Shown here piece after piece: positions 35,165-64,000 of a stretch of DNA of 64,000 nucleotides (the stretch's first letter is position 1; each line of letters starts with the position of its first letter). Origin of the DNA: Haliotis asinina (taxonomy: Eukaryota; Mollusca; Gastropoda; Lepetellida; Haliotidae); assembly GCF_037392515.1 (NCBI RefSeq), contig NC_090281.1, positions 48,026,645 through 48,090,644 of the forward strand, given 5' to 3'. Position numbers and translations under genes: made by a program. The notes beneath the pieces were generated by a model. It searched no databases and was not told the origin of the DNA. It saw nothing but the letters and a program-made list of their open reading frames with translations.

Positions 35165-35350
35165 ATCATTTATACTTACCACACAGTGAGTGTTGTTTTC
35201 ATGCCGCTTGTAGCAATATTCCAGCTATATCATGGTGAGAAACAACACATATAGGCTCCACACATCATTCCCATATGGAAAATCGAATTAGGATTGTTTG
35301 GAGCATCAAGAGAGAAAGCTTTAACCATTCAGTTATTCGACAATCCCCAT
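35165..35350 (-). mobile_element. SINE family 2, minus orientation
   Basis: It contains 'agcaatattccagctatatc' and 'gctttaaccattcagttatt', matching the reverse complement of 14674-14825. Confidence 0.7.
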
Positions 35351-35939
35351 AAATTTAAATGCAAAACAAACATGTCGGGACCTGAAAACAAAATTTAATC
35401 TAAATTTTAAATTGAAACATTGAAATACTTTACCAGCAGGTGGCGGCGCACTCGGCCAGTACACTGACTCTCAAAGTGACCATCCGGGACTTGCTTTGTC
35501 TCGATCTACCTACTGAAGGGCGGAATGGTGGGTTAAGACTTAGTTATGCCATCTATAGATGGAATCGTACAGGGCATACACGAAGAGGGGCCCTGTCTAC
35601 ACTACCACCTAAATCTACCAGTCAAGTGCAGTCAACATTGTGCCTACTGGGGATGCTGAAAAGACTGGGACTACAGAGTGTGCCAACCCTAAACTAGTTG
35701 GGTTGCTGTAACAACCATCCTGACTGTACAATCAGGCCCTAGAACTGAACCTACTCCATGTACAGTCGGCGGGGGGCTACGTGGAGGGCGGACCACCATG
35801 AGACAAAAGCTCATCCCATCGGTCCCTTGAAAAGCCAGTGTACTAAAGTCCAGGTGGAAGGATTTAGAGGGACACAACACCAAATCCAGAAAGTGCCAGG
35901 GTTCCTGCGTCTGAAAGAAATGAGCCATGCATAAGCATC

Positions 35940-36115
35940 ATGAATCACATTCCTCGCATATGTAGATGGGTTTAACAGCAGCGAGTAAGTGTGGTTTTCT
36001 GGCGTTTTGGGCAATATTCCAACGACGGGCCTCAGAAGTGGGCGTGAGGCATAGTGGGACTCGAACACTGGCATTGAACATGGCGATGAACAACTAGGCT
36101 ACACTACCACACCTG
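35940..36115 (-). mobile_element. SINE family 3, minus orientation
   Basis: The reverse complement has 'tagcctagttgttcatcg' (A-box-like) and 'gttcgagtcccac' (B-box-like) followed by a 'gccagaaaaccacacttac' body. This is the most tRNA-like copy of the family in the window. Confidence 0.75.
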
Positions 36116-36590
36116 TTTACATGCAGAACCGGTAAGAGTCCAGTCAGTCGTAACCCTTCCAACGGTCCGTAATGATATGTTTACCCCTAACAGCATTGTC
36201 CGTTATGATCCTATCCAACGATGGTCGGTCACGTTTGTCCACTGGCACCAAAAAAAAAACTTCCTACTTTCTGTACAAATTCCCTCCAAAACCCACTGAC
36301 CATATACTACTTACGTTTACCAAACTTACTCATCAAGTTCTACTGTGATGCCAGGACCCCCTATCATGTTCGGATGTTCCCTTTCCACGACTGAAGAGCA
36401 AACCTCTCTACAGTACATGAAATAGTCCGATACAGTTTCTCTAGATGTTTCCAGGACTCTCCCATCCTTATCACAATCAATACTGGTCTCTGCTTGTCTC
36501 TGTGTAGCTCATCTTATGAGCGAAACAGTAAGTGAGGAGAATAGTCTTAACCAACGACAAATTGGAACCAGAAAAACATGTACCCCTCCG
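36116..36590. other. no gene recognised
   Basis: Sequence without supported features apart from an A-run near 36250. Confidence 0.4.
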
Positions 36591-36763
36591 TGCAGGAACT
36601 TAGATTATTATTAGAGTTTTTGCATAATTTTGTGTTGCATTGAAACCTGAACGAAACGTGTTTACCTTTCCTGTTAATACCATACGTGCGAGTAAGTACT
36701 TGGCGACAGTTAGGGTAGTGAGCTTGTGCTGGTAAAACACTGTAGCGTTTACAAAATTCAACA

Positions 36764-37190
36764 GTGCTCTCAGGAGTGCGCAAGTTAGCCGACAACGTAA
36801 ACAAATTAATGGCGACGGTAGCTCTGACCGTGGGATCAGAAACTGAGGGCTTGTTAGGTGCAACTGCAGTGGGTGAGGAGGATGGCGCAGCAGTTAGAAC
36901 AGTGAAACAAGAGCACGTGCAGTACGTAATGAGCGTGAACTTAGACCAACCCAACTTCTTCTTAAATTTCATTTAATTTTCATTCCCTGGTTGGTAATGA
37001 AAACCAAGAACATGATTTGAAATGATGATGTTTTTAAACAACTTTCATCTTAAGTTGAATAACAGTCTGAGAATGAAATGTTCAATTGGCAAGGTAAAAT
37101 TATAAGAATTTGCAATATTAATCTTAGCGGATTCGAAATATTAATTTCACAATGTCTGGTTTACGTTTTGTTTAAAGTGAGAAATCATCT
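36764..37190 (+). mobile_element. relative of the 12.7-13.15 kb inverted-end element
   Basis: 36880-37190 matches 12867-13151 in direct orientation, including 'gcgcagcagttagaacagtg' and the right inverted end. The left part differs and holds a 70-codon plus-strand frame ending LDQPNFFLNFI. The element is thus a recombinant or longer relative. Confidence 0.6.
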
Positions 37191-37435
37191 GAACATCGGA
37201 CACCACCATACATGCACATGAGATACCACCATAACATTCACGAATACACACATCACCGGCATTACATGGGTACACCACAACATCCACCAATGCACGGGTG
37301 ACCACCACCACATGCACCACTACATACAGACACCACAGCCGCCGACACAACATGGGACGCAACACAGCCACCACTAATTGCGACACAACTACATCCACCA
37401 CTACACCACTGGAACACCCAAACTACATCTAAAAA
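37191..37435 (-). repeat. minisatellite remnant, inverted
   Basis: The reverse complement contains 'gtggatgttgtggtgtaccc' and 'gatgtgtgtattcgtgaatg', decayed units of the 51-bp family. It abuts the end of the inverted-end element exactly as array 1 does at 12.69 kb. Confidence 0.75.
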
Positions 37436-37439
37436 ACTG

Positions 37440-38395
37440 TATGCATGTCATCATCAAGATATGGTGCCATGGTGGACACTGAAGTGTTTTAGCCCATCAT
37501 GTTCAGTGGTGGGTTTGTTCATCCTTTCCTTCTGCAAACTAGTTCTAAAGATGTGTTGTGATGCGACATGCATCCTAGGCATCCTAGACAAAGTAGGATC
37601 ATACCATTTGAATGAATTATATTTCTCGATATGGATGAATTTGATGTTAAAGGAATATGCATTTAAAACCACGATATTGACACCTAGGTGATTTACAAAT
37701 GTTTAAAGTACATATGATATAATCCCACTTTTGCGATATTAAAAAAAAACAAACCAAAAAAACAAAAAACAACAATATAACTTAAAACACATGACACGTG
37801 TTATTGATAACAGTATTTCATTTTCATTCTTTATACCACGTTTCAGAGCTAATTCTTGCTCCTAGTCAGCTATTTCTTTCGAGATGATAAGATGTTATAT
37901 TTACTAGCCAGTGTTTAGAATACCTCTTGGCTACATTTTCAGCTTCATGTACTTTCGCTGAATCAGCTGTCACGTAGATACAAGTCTTGGTGTGTGTGCA
38001 TCTTCCAGTCATCGTACATTGTAGGTTAAACATTTGTGGATTTAGATCTGGTTTTACATAATCGTAGATTGTACATCTGGTTATTCAGATTTACATCTAA
38101 ATGGTCGTAGATTGTTCATTTAAGGATTAAATCTGGTTAGGAATATTCGTACATTGCCTATGCGTGTATTAGGATCTGGTTGCAGATAGCAGAACATATA
38201 GATTAATACATGTTTTATATAATTGTATGAAATTTCGATTTATTCTCTTATAATCTAAAGATATTCTTGTGAAATTCCGATGTTTTAAGGACCTTTCTTG
38301 TGTCTTGTTCCAAGGAAGGGCCTATTCGGTAGACTGGATCAACTGCACAAAATGAGGACATAATAATATAGGACTTCACTAAATGCGAGAATTCT
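37440..38395. other. no gene recognised; weak tandem repeat near 38.03-38.17 kb
   Basis: AT-rich sequence. Around 38034-38170 loosely repeated 'gtagattgtacatctggtta'-type units occur. Confidence 0.4.
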
Positions 38396-38485
38396 TGCTT
38401 TAAAAGTAACAGTTTGGGGGATCGAACCTACACTAATTGTCAAAACGCTTCACTCACCCACTCAGCTATTCTGGACGTTGGGATT
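38396..38485 (-). mobile_element. SINE family 2 fragment
   Basis: 'gggggatcgaacctacac' and 'cactcacccactcagctatt' match the tRNA-like end of family 2 in minus orientation. Confidence 0.45.
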
Positions 38486-38514
38486 TGATGGCCGCGTTGT
38501 ATGTGTGTACAATC

Positions 38515-38740
38515 TGGAACATTCTCTGACATTCACAGATATTGCACTGAAGTGTTTTGATCCGTTTCCAAAGTGTGTTACTAAGACGCTGTCAAGTGTA
38601 TTGACGATTTGATTTGGGACGGTTATATATTCAAACTGTCCACAAGATATTATGACGACAAAATCCTGATTGTCGCCTGTGTAAATGTAGTTGGTGAGTT
38701 TCAGATGACTTCGGTAAGACAATTCCCATTGTCCAATGTT
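38515..38740 (-). CDS. unassigned extracellular-like exon
   Basis: On the minus strand, after an acceptor-like AACAAGTAG, the frame reads NIGQWELSYRSHLKLTNYIY and later SCGQFEYITVPNQIVNTL and FSAISVNVREC. The spacing of cysteines and the terminal hydrophobic strand recall half of a CUB domain, but the match is weak. A second open stretch just upstream (38.76-38.88 kb) could be a preceding exon. Partial gene, pseudogene and chance are all possible. Confidence 0.25.
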
Positions 38741-38869
38741 CTACTTGTTCTAAAATGGGACGGAGTGAACACACTTTAAACAAGACTGCCATATCACGAA
38801 CGGAATCGCCGTACTTCAAACTTAATGAGAATGTGTGCAGACATAATATAGTTGGACATCAGTTGCAGT

Positions 38870-39265
38870 ACGTTTGTACACAGTTTCCACCAGGTCAGCT
38901 CGGCATTATGCTGAATACGTATGTCCTGCAATTTTATTGGAAGCAGAGCAAGAGTACAATGAGTTGGTGGAGCAAGAAAGTTCCAAAGCTCAAAACCATG
39001 ATCTTAACGACAAATATCAATCTGCCTACAGGAGTGCACATAGCACAGAAACAGCACTAAACAGTGTTCTGGACAAGATCAGGATGTCTGTAGATGACGG
39101 TGACATTGCGCTCCTTTTTCTTTTGGATCTTTCATGCAACACTCTGCTCACGTCTCCGAATCGAATACGGCTTGAACAACACAGTCCTGGACTGGTTCCA
39201 GTCATATCTCACAGACCGAACACAGTCTGTACAAATCAATGCTTAGAGCATGTCCCTTGGTGATG
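38870..39265 (+). pseudogene. LINE reverse-transcriptase remnant
   Basis: DKYQSAYRSAHSTETAL followed by a DDGDIALLFLLDLS segment is a typical non-LTR RT core. A deletion then removes the expected FDTVDH-type region. In another frame LRIEYGLNNTVLDWFQSYL and a TDRTQSVQIN segment follow. The element is truncated and frameshifted. Confidence 0.85.
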
Positions 39266-40865
39266 TTGATGAAGCGCAATACAAATACCCTTATCATTTA
39301 TTATGATTACTAAAGGAGGAAACGAACAAGAACTTGTTGGGTGAGAAACTGGCTTTAACCTGAGAGGCCAACAACTGTGGAACAGTTCACCAACTGACAC
39401 AGGATCTCCGCCTTGATGATCATGAGTCCTACAATTTCTTGAGAATCAACCCACCCATGTTTACTGAAATTCTTGAATGCATCACCCCTTCATTAAATAG
39501 GATGTCTTTCTTGATCCACTCTCATTTTTCTGTAGAGGCATGGTGATGTCGATGTTGCCATCTTGAAACTGATAACGGAAATAAGAATGGGCTGGGTACT
39601 TACAGAAATCAAACCAGGACATGTCTGCTATTACCACTGCACACGCTAGAATCAGAGTGAGAATGTAGTGCGAACGAGAAGAGGTGTCTGAACACGAGCT
39701 GGTTGAGCCAAGAAAGAGTTAGGGCTGGTGGTGCTTGTTAAAAACGTGGTAGGTCTAATTCAGAACGGATATAAACTGACTAAAGACGGATTTGAACTGC
39801 TTGAAAACGTTGTTCACATGGCTGAAGGCGCATTTCTTCCCAGTCTGTACGTAATAACAATTGTCTGGGGATTGGGCACAAATGAGCTAGACGTACTGAC
39901 AACTGTTTATGATCAAACGAGCATCGTAATTATATAATCATTACACGTTCTATCCCGCTTATTCTCTTTTTACGGTTATTGTTAAGACGGGTCAGGACGT
40001 CCTAAGAAATACAAATGTACCTTGGTGTGCATGGCCGGACCAATAGAACTCCATCGTTCGTTCGTGTGTGCGACAAGACTAGACTTGAGAGGACCGCTGA
40101 TTTGCCCAAGTGTCTTGGTAGTGGTGTGATTTTACCAACAATCTTGAATTCTTGTGCCGTTGACGATCATCTTTGAATTGCTCCCCTACTTCGACCGGGC
40201 CTTCCCTGGCATACCTGTCCCGAAGAGCATCAACTCTTAATGCAGTCAGTTCAATACCGAATTTATCTCAATGCATATCAGCCAAGTCTCCAAATTTTGA
40301 AGCAGTTCCCTTTGTGCACATTTGCCATTCCATTAACTATATGAAGAGCCAGCATTCTCTCCTCTGCTAGTAGACAATGAAGGACCAAACACTCCCTATT
40401 AAAGTTCCTCTTGCAAACCGCATTTCATGTTTTTTCTTGATGTTCCATCTGAAAAAAACAGTATTAAAGGAACACCAGAAATGTCAATGTGCTAATCAGG
40501 ATTGATGGAAAATCCATTCAGTCTTCCAAATTAATGACGGGTCATGTCTGTAACTCACTCACTCACTGCAACAGGAGTTGTCCCAAAGGATATAATTCAC
40601 AGCTTCTTTTATGTGGAACAAAGCAAAAGGATTAATATCATATGTAGTCAGCTGAACTCTTCCAAGACAAACTTTTGGTCACCTTTACATCGATTGAACC
40701 TGAAACTGAAAATCTCCTGTTCTACACTGATTCCCAAAAAGTCTGTAAAGCCCAGGGACGAGAAGCTCCACACAACAAATAGGTCACAATTTTGATGTTC
40801 ACGAAACAGTCTTTACATCATGTGGACAGGTTTCTAATGCTATGTTTGCACCAAATAATATAGTG
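39266..40865. other. no gene recognised
   Basis: Open frames such as 39728-39937 have no recognisable domain. Confidence 0.4.
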
Positions 40866-40869
40866 ATGC

Positions 40870-42230
40870 CTGTAGGTGAAGTATTGACATAAACTCCCAC
40901 CAATGTCCAACAGTCCAAAACGTCTTATTGAGCGAGTTAACTACCATGTACATGTGTGGATACAACCAATTCCTTCACCAGTTGGGCCTGGTTGGAGCGT
41001 TTGTGACGGTCAGCTTATCCCTTTTGTGATGTCGAGAGATTCTGCTCCCCGTGGATTGGTTGAAATGACGTCGAGTAAATACAAGGTCAGCATGCCAGCA
41101 GAGAGATCTATGTCAATGGAGATGAACTGATTTATTGTGCACAGAGACATGTCTTTTTGTATGCCAGGTGATTCTTGCCCGAACAGCTTCGACTTCTAGA
41201 TGACTCCAATTCTGACATAATGTAACATATGATATGAAATAAAGTGAAGAGGAGAGTTAATTGTAAGCTTCTGAATGTATCAAAAGTGATTAAGAGTTAC
41301 CTGACAGACCACTTTGAATAGCTACAACAGGGCCGAAGTTATCATTTCTAAATTAAGGGAGCACTATCAACATTAAAAGAGTGGTATATCAATACGTTTA
41401 TGCATAAAAAGTAACCTGTAAAACAATTATAGTGGGCAGCTGTAGCCCTGCTTCCCCGACCCTGTACATCCCGTGCTTAGACGTAGTTATCGGCCTTGAA
41501 GCTTAGTTTTCTAATACTTTGGATGATGTTATTTCATCAACTATTTTAGGCAAATGACGCTTTCATAAACCATACCATTTAAAATTTGTTCTTTTTCAAT
41601 ACTGTATAAAACATTCGACATCAAATGAATTGCTTATTTACATATCAGAACAAACTTAGTCCTCTGCTATGCATAAGTAGTAAAACTACAATGGCGGCCA
41701 TCGTGGCAGTAACTTTGAATTCTGGATAATATGAAACAATTCCATATAGCATGCTGTCACTCTAGAAGTAAACAGGAAATAAAAAAACTGATTCTAGCTA
41801 CAAGAATAAAGTAAACATTCAATAAATAAATCACCACCACACATTGGATGCAAATGGACACATTCGGTATTATTTTTTTTGTAAATTGAGAAGGCAACAA
41901 GATGGCGGCCCAAGTTGCAGCTATTGTGATTATTTTTAGAAGCAAAAATATTTCAAATCAATTCTACATCCTTAACAACACACAGGAGTCAAAATGAAAG
42001 TGATCAGATTGATAGTAGTAAAACAATCCGTGATTAACTTTGAGATGTTGTCAGGCAGCAAACCAAATGTCATGAAAATGCTCACAGGCCCCCAACACAT
42101 AAAATGGCCTGTGAATAAACAACTGATGCCACAATCTGAGAGTATTAGAGGCCTTTTCACGAGCCCAAGACATCATCCTAACTGAAATAGTGCCAAACCT
42201 AATCAGTACTGGGGAGGCTACGAAATCCTA
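40870..42230 (+). repeat. third copy of the inverted-repeat arm, diverged
   Basis: Matches 17.87-18.97 kb in the same orientation: 'agcttctgaatgtatcaaaa', 'gatgttatttcatcaacta', 'aaccaaatgtcatgaaaatg' and 'cagtactggggag' occur in order, with inserted sequence. It is the most diverged of the three copies. Confidence 0.75.
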
Positions 42231-42284
42231 TTTCTAGGCCCCTTTTGTGATTCCCCTCCTGGACTATTAAACATTACACTATTT

Positions 42285-42345
42285 ATCGACGTCAGATTGC
42301 ACGTTATGCTGTCTAACGACGTTAGAATGGACGTTACGCTAGCGC
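42285..42345 (+). repeat. ACGTCAGA/ACGTTAGA tandem unit
   Basis: 'cgacgtcagattgcacgtta' followed by 'cgacgttagaatggacgtta'; the same unit as 32645-32740. Confidence 0.55.
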
Positions 42346-42579
42346 GTTATTCCACACTGTTGAGTAGAGGAATGGTGTAGAGAGGAATAACTGTACCATT
42401 ACAACGCTATTCACGTGCTTCCATTCCTTCAGACCAATGGACGTCACGCCATTTTTCAGCGTAATATATGTGCGTGCATCGACGTCTCAAAACAAAATTC
42501 ATTCATCAGTAACTGTAGTACTATTCTGTAACCATTATGTGTACAAAGGGGATGAATTATGAAGCGTCTAAATATCGAG

Positions 42580-42632
42580 TACAAACACACACACACATAC
42601 ACACAGACACGCAGACACACACGAACACACAT
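42580..42632 (+). repeat. imperfect AC-rich microsatellite
   Basis: Imperfect ACAC tract with interruptions (ATAC, AGAC, GCAG). Confidence 0.8.
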
Positions 42633-42639
42633 GCAATAT

Positions 42640-43470
42640 AGGCAAACATTCACATTATTTGTGTTTGACGATTACAATAAAATCCTAGGCATGTCAGTCT
42701 CTGTGGTCGAAGACCGGGCTTGGTGGGCAGAGTTGCGCCCCTTAGTCCTTGCCGGATCCGATGCTCACTTTTCTCAAAGCCATATATTGCTCCATTGAAA
42801 ATCTAAACTGCTTTCCACGAACCCAAAGGTGGCAGGTTGTAGTCTGGCTTACGAGACAGTGGAGTTTGTTGGAGTTTATTCCCTTTCCCTTTGCAGATGC
42901 ACCTGTGTGACATTGAAAATAGCAATTATATTCAGTCTTTCGAAGCATTTGCCATACAGCATCGGTCCTCCAATTCGGGGTCCTATGGCATGATGTTTAC
43001 TGTGTTCCTATCTAAACCAATTATCTCTGGACTTCACGGTGTTGGGACTTGTGTCATATGTAAAACAACGCGAGGCCCAGTTTGGCAAAAGTCAAAGTAG
43101 TAAAGCACAGAAAATCAACGATGGCTCCAGATGTTAAGCTGAGAAAACCTGTATTGTTCTTCCGCTGACACCGGCAAGTCTCACATATTCCTATGAAGAC
43201 ATATTGTGAATAAATAGAGTAATAGCAAATGTTTTGGGTGTTATAGTTCCCTGTGGAAGATTAATACGAGTCAAACACATCAACAATGGACCACACCTCC
43301 CCATCGCAGCATGAGGCGGTCACAGGCCATATGCTATATAACGAATTATGGAAATATGGAAGGCAAATATGATCTCAACTTGCCAAAACCTTATAATGTA
43401 CCTCAAGTGATTTCTTCATATTATGATAAAAATAGGTATCCGTGATCAGACACAATAATTGTTCATCAAA
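42640..43470. other. no gene recognised
   Basis: The frame at 42891-43100 has no recognisable domain. This region lies 3' of the metalloproteinase gene. Confidence 0.4.
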
Positions 43471-43471
43471 T

Positions 43472-43477
43472 TTTATT
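43472..43477 (-). terminator. AATAAA polyadenylation signal candidate
   Basis: TTTATT on the plus strand reads AATAAA on the minus strand, about 270 bases after the stop codon at 43744-43746, a plausible 3'UTR length. Confidence 0.45.
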
Positions 43478-43569
43478 TGAATTGACTTGTCAGGCATTAA
43501 ATATAGCAGAACAATGTGTAACAAATTATACAGTATTCGATAATTTTTAAGAAAATAGTTCACAGGATT

Positions 43570-43735
43570 ATTAAGCGTAGGACAGTGATTAAAACGATCG
43601 CTCGTCACACCAAAGACCCGAGTTCGTTTCCCTGCATGGGTACAATTTATGAAGCCAATGTGTGGTGTCCCGCGCTTTGATATTGCTGGGGTATTGCTAA
43701 AAGCTAAAAGTAAACTCGCCCACGCTTGCATGAAC
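43570..43735 (+). mobile_element. SINE family 2 in the 3'UTR of the metalloproteinase gene
   Basis: 'agacccgagttcgtttccct' is B-box-like; 'tttgatattgctggggtat' and 'taaactcgcc' match the family's 3' part. It is antisense to the gene, between the stop codon and the candidate poly(A) signal. Confidence 0.7.
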
Positions 43736-43743
43736 TACCTGCT

Positions 43744-63504
<19,761 letters not shown>

Positions 63505-63849
63505 CTGAAAAGATTTTTTCAAAGACACGATGAAGGAAATGTCAGTTAACTAAATGATCCCGTTTGAAAATAATAAACTAACAACAAACAGACGGGTAAC
63601 ATAAACTTTGCAATGGCTACTAGTTATTTGTATGACAAACCAAAATGAGTGGTCCCTCTGAAATCGTTAGAAGCGTCGTTTATTGAAATCGATTTCTTTC
63701 GGAAGTTAACGTGTATCATAATTTTCAAGCTTTTAGGACACCGACGGACGTCAGTTCACGTCGAAAGTGTCATTTTATGTCAACAAATTGATATTTGATC
63801 ATTTAGCGTCAGCTGTTGGGGGTCGGTTTGTTTGTTCATTGGGGAAAAT

Positions 63850-63998
63850 ATTTGATCATCACACCGACGACATGGGTTCGATTCCCACGAAGGAATACTG
63901 TCACCTTCGCTTATATTGGTTGAATTTTGCTCAAAGCGACGTAAATCCATATTCACTCACTCACTCACTCACTCACTCACTCGCTCACACTGTTGGAA
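63850..63998 (+). mobile_element. SINE family 2
   Basis: 'catgggttcgattcccacg' is a near-perfect tRNA B box; 'tttgctcaaagcgacgtaaa' and a CACTCACTCACTC tail end it. It lies upstream of the first visible metalloproteinase exon. Confidence 0.85.
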
Positions 63999-64000
63999 AC

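Larger units (their letters stand above)
32800..36115 (-). repeat. right arm of large inverted repeat
   Basis: Reverse complement of parts of 13.85-18.97 kb: 32.80-33.79 with 18.11-18.97, 33.88-34.87 with 17.2-18.09, 34.84-34.96 with the e1-e3 units, and 35.37-36.11 with the two tandem copies at 13.85 and 15.87 kb. It is more diverged than the two left copies are from each other, so the inversion is older than the tandem duplication. Confidence 0.8.

Noticed and set aside
35940..36115. tRNA gene suggested by A-box and B-box motifs
   Set aside because: The boxes sit at the head of a dispersed repeat with a non-tRNA body, and no cloverleaf with an anticodon stem could be drawn; it is a tRNA-derived SINE.

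Overview
The window looks like nuclear DNA of a marine gastropod, probably an abalone (Haliotis) or a close relative. This is inference. It rests on spliced genes with GT-AG introns, low coding density, decayed LINE reverse-transcriptase fragments, and many copies of tRNA-derived SINEs whose tails are CACTC repeats, a type I associate with gastropods. Most of the window is layered repeat sequence; the secure genes lie at the two ends.

Left end (0.6-3.7 kb): a minus-strand C-type lectin gene in two or three exons. An in-frame stop lies 11 codons before the expected end of the domain, so this copy may be a pseudogene.

Middle (8-42 kb): a repeat mosaic. It holds a direct duplication of about 1.8 kb (8.29-10.13 and 30.39-32.18 kb), two large 51/53-bp minisatellite arrays (10.24-12.69 and 21.89-25.16 kb) with a short inverted remnant at 37.2-37.4 kb, and an element with long inverted ends (12.70-13.15 kb). 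It also holds a tandem duplication with a 2026-bp offset (13.85 and 15.87 kb) that helps date a SINE insertion, and a large inverted repeat (13.85-18.97 versus 32.8-36.1 kb) with a third diverged copy at 40.9-42.2 kb. LINE remnants lie at 20.2-20.9, 38.9-39.3 and 51.6-52.9 kb. A few exon-like stretches in this zone cannot be assigned.

Right end (43.7-63.5 kb): one minus-strand gene whose first exons lie beyond the window. Sixteen exons join in a single reading frame of 1,840 codons plus a stop. They encode, in order, a furin site, a reprolysin (M12B) zinc-protease domain, an ADAMTS-type cysteine-rich region, four six-cysteine PLAC-like modules, a 1,232-codon Ser/Thr/Pro mucin-like exon, and a final exon carrying a C-terminal hydrophobic tail like a GPI-anchor signal. 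The catalytic and PLAC-like parts recall C. elegans MIG-17. The long mucin stalk and membrane-anchoring tail are the most unusual feature of the window. The gene also shows recent exon duplication, a duplication of roughly 0.77 kb inside the mucin exon, and a non-canonical residue in the zinc-binding motif.
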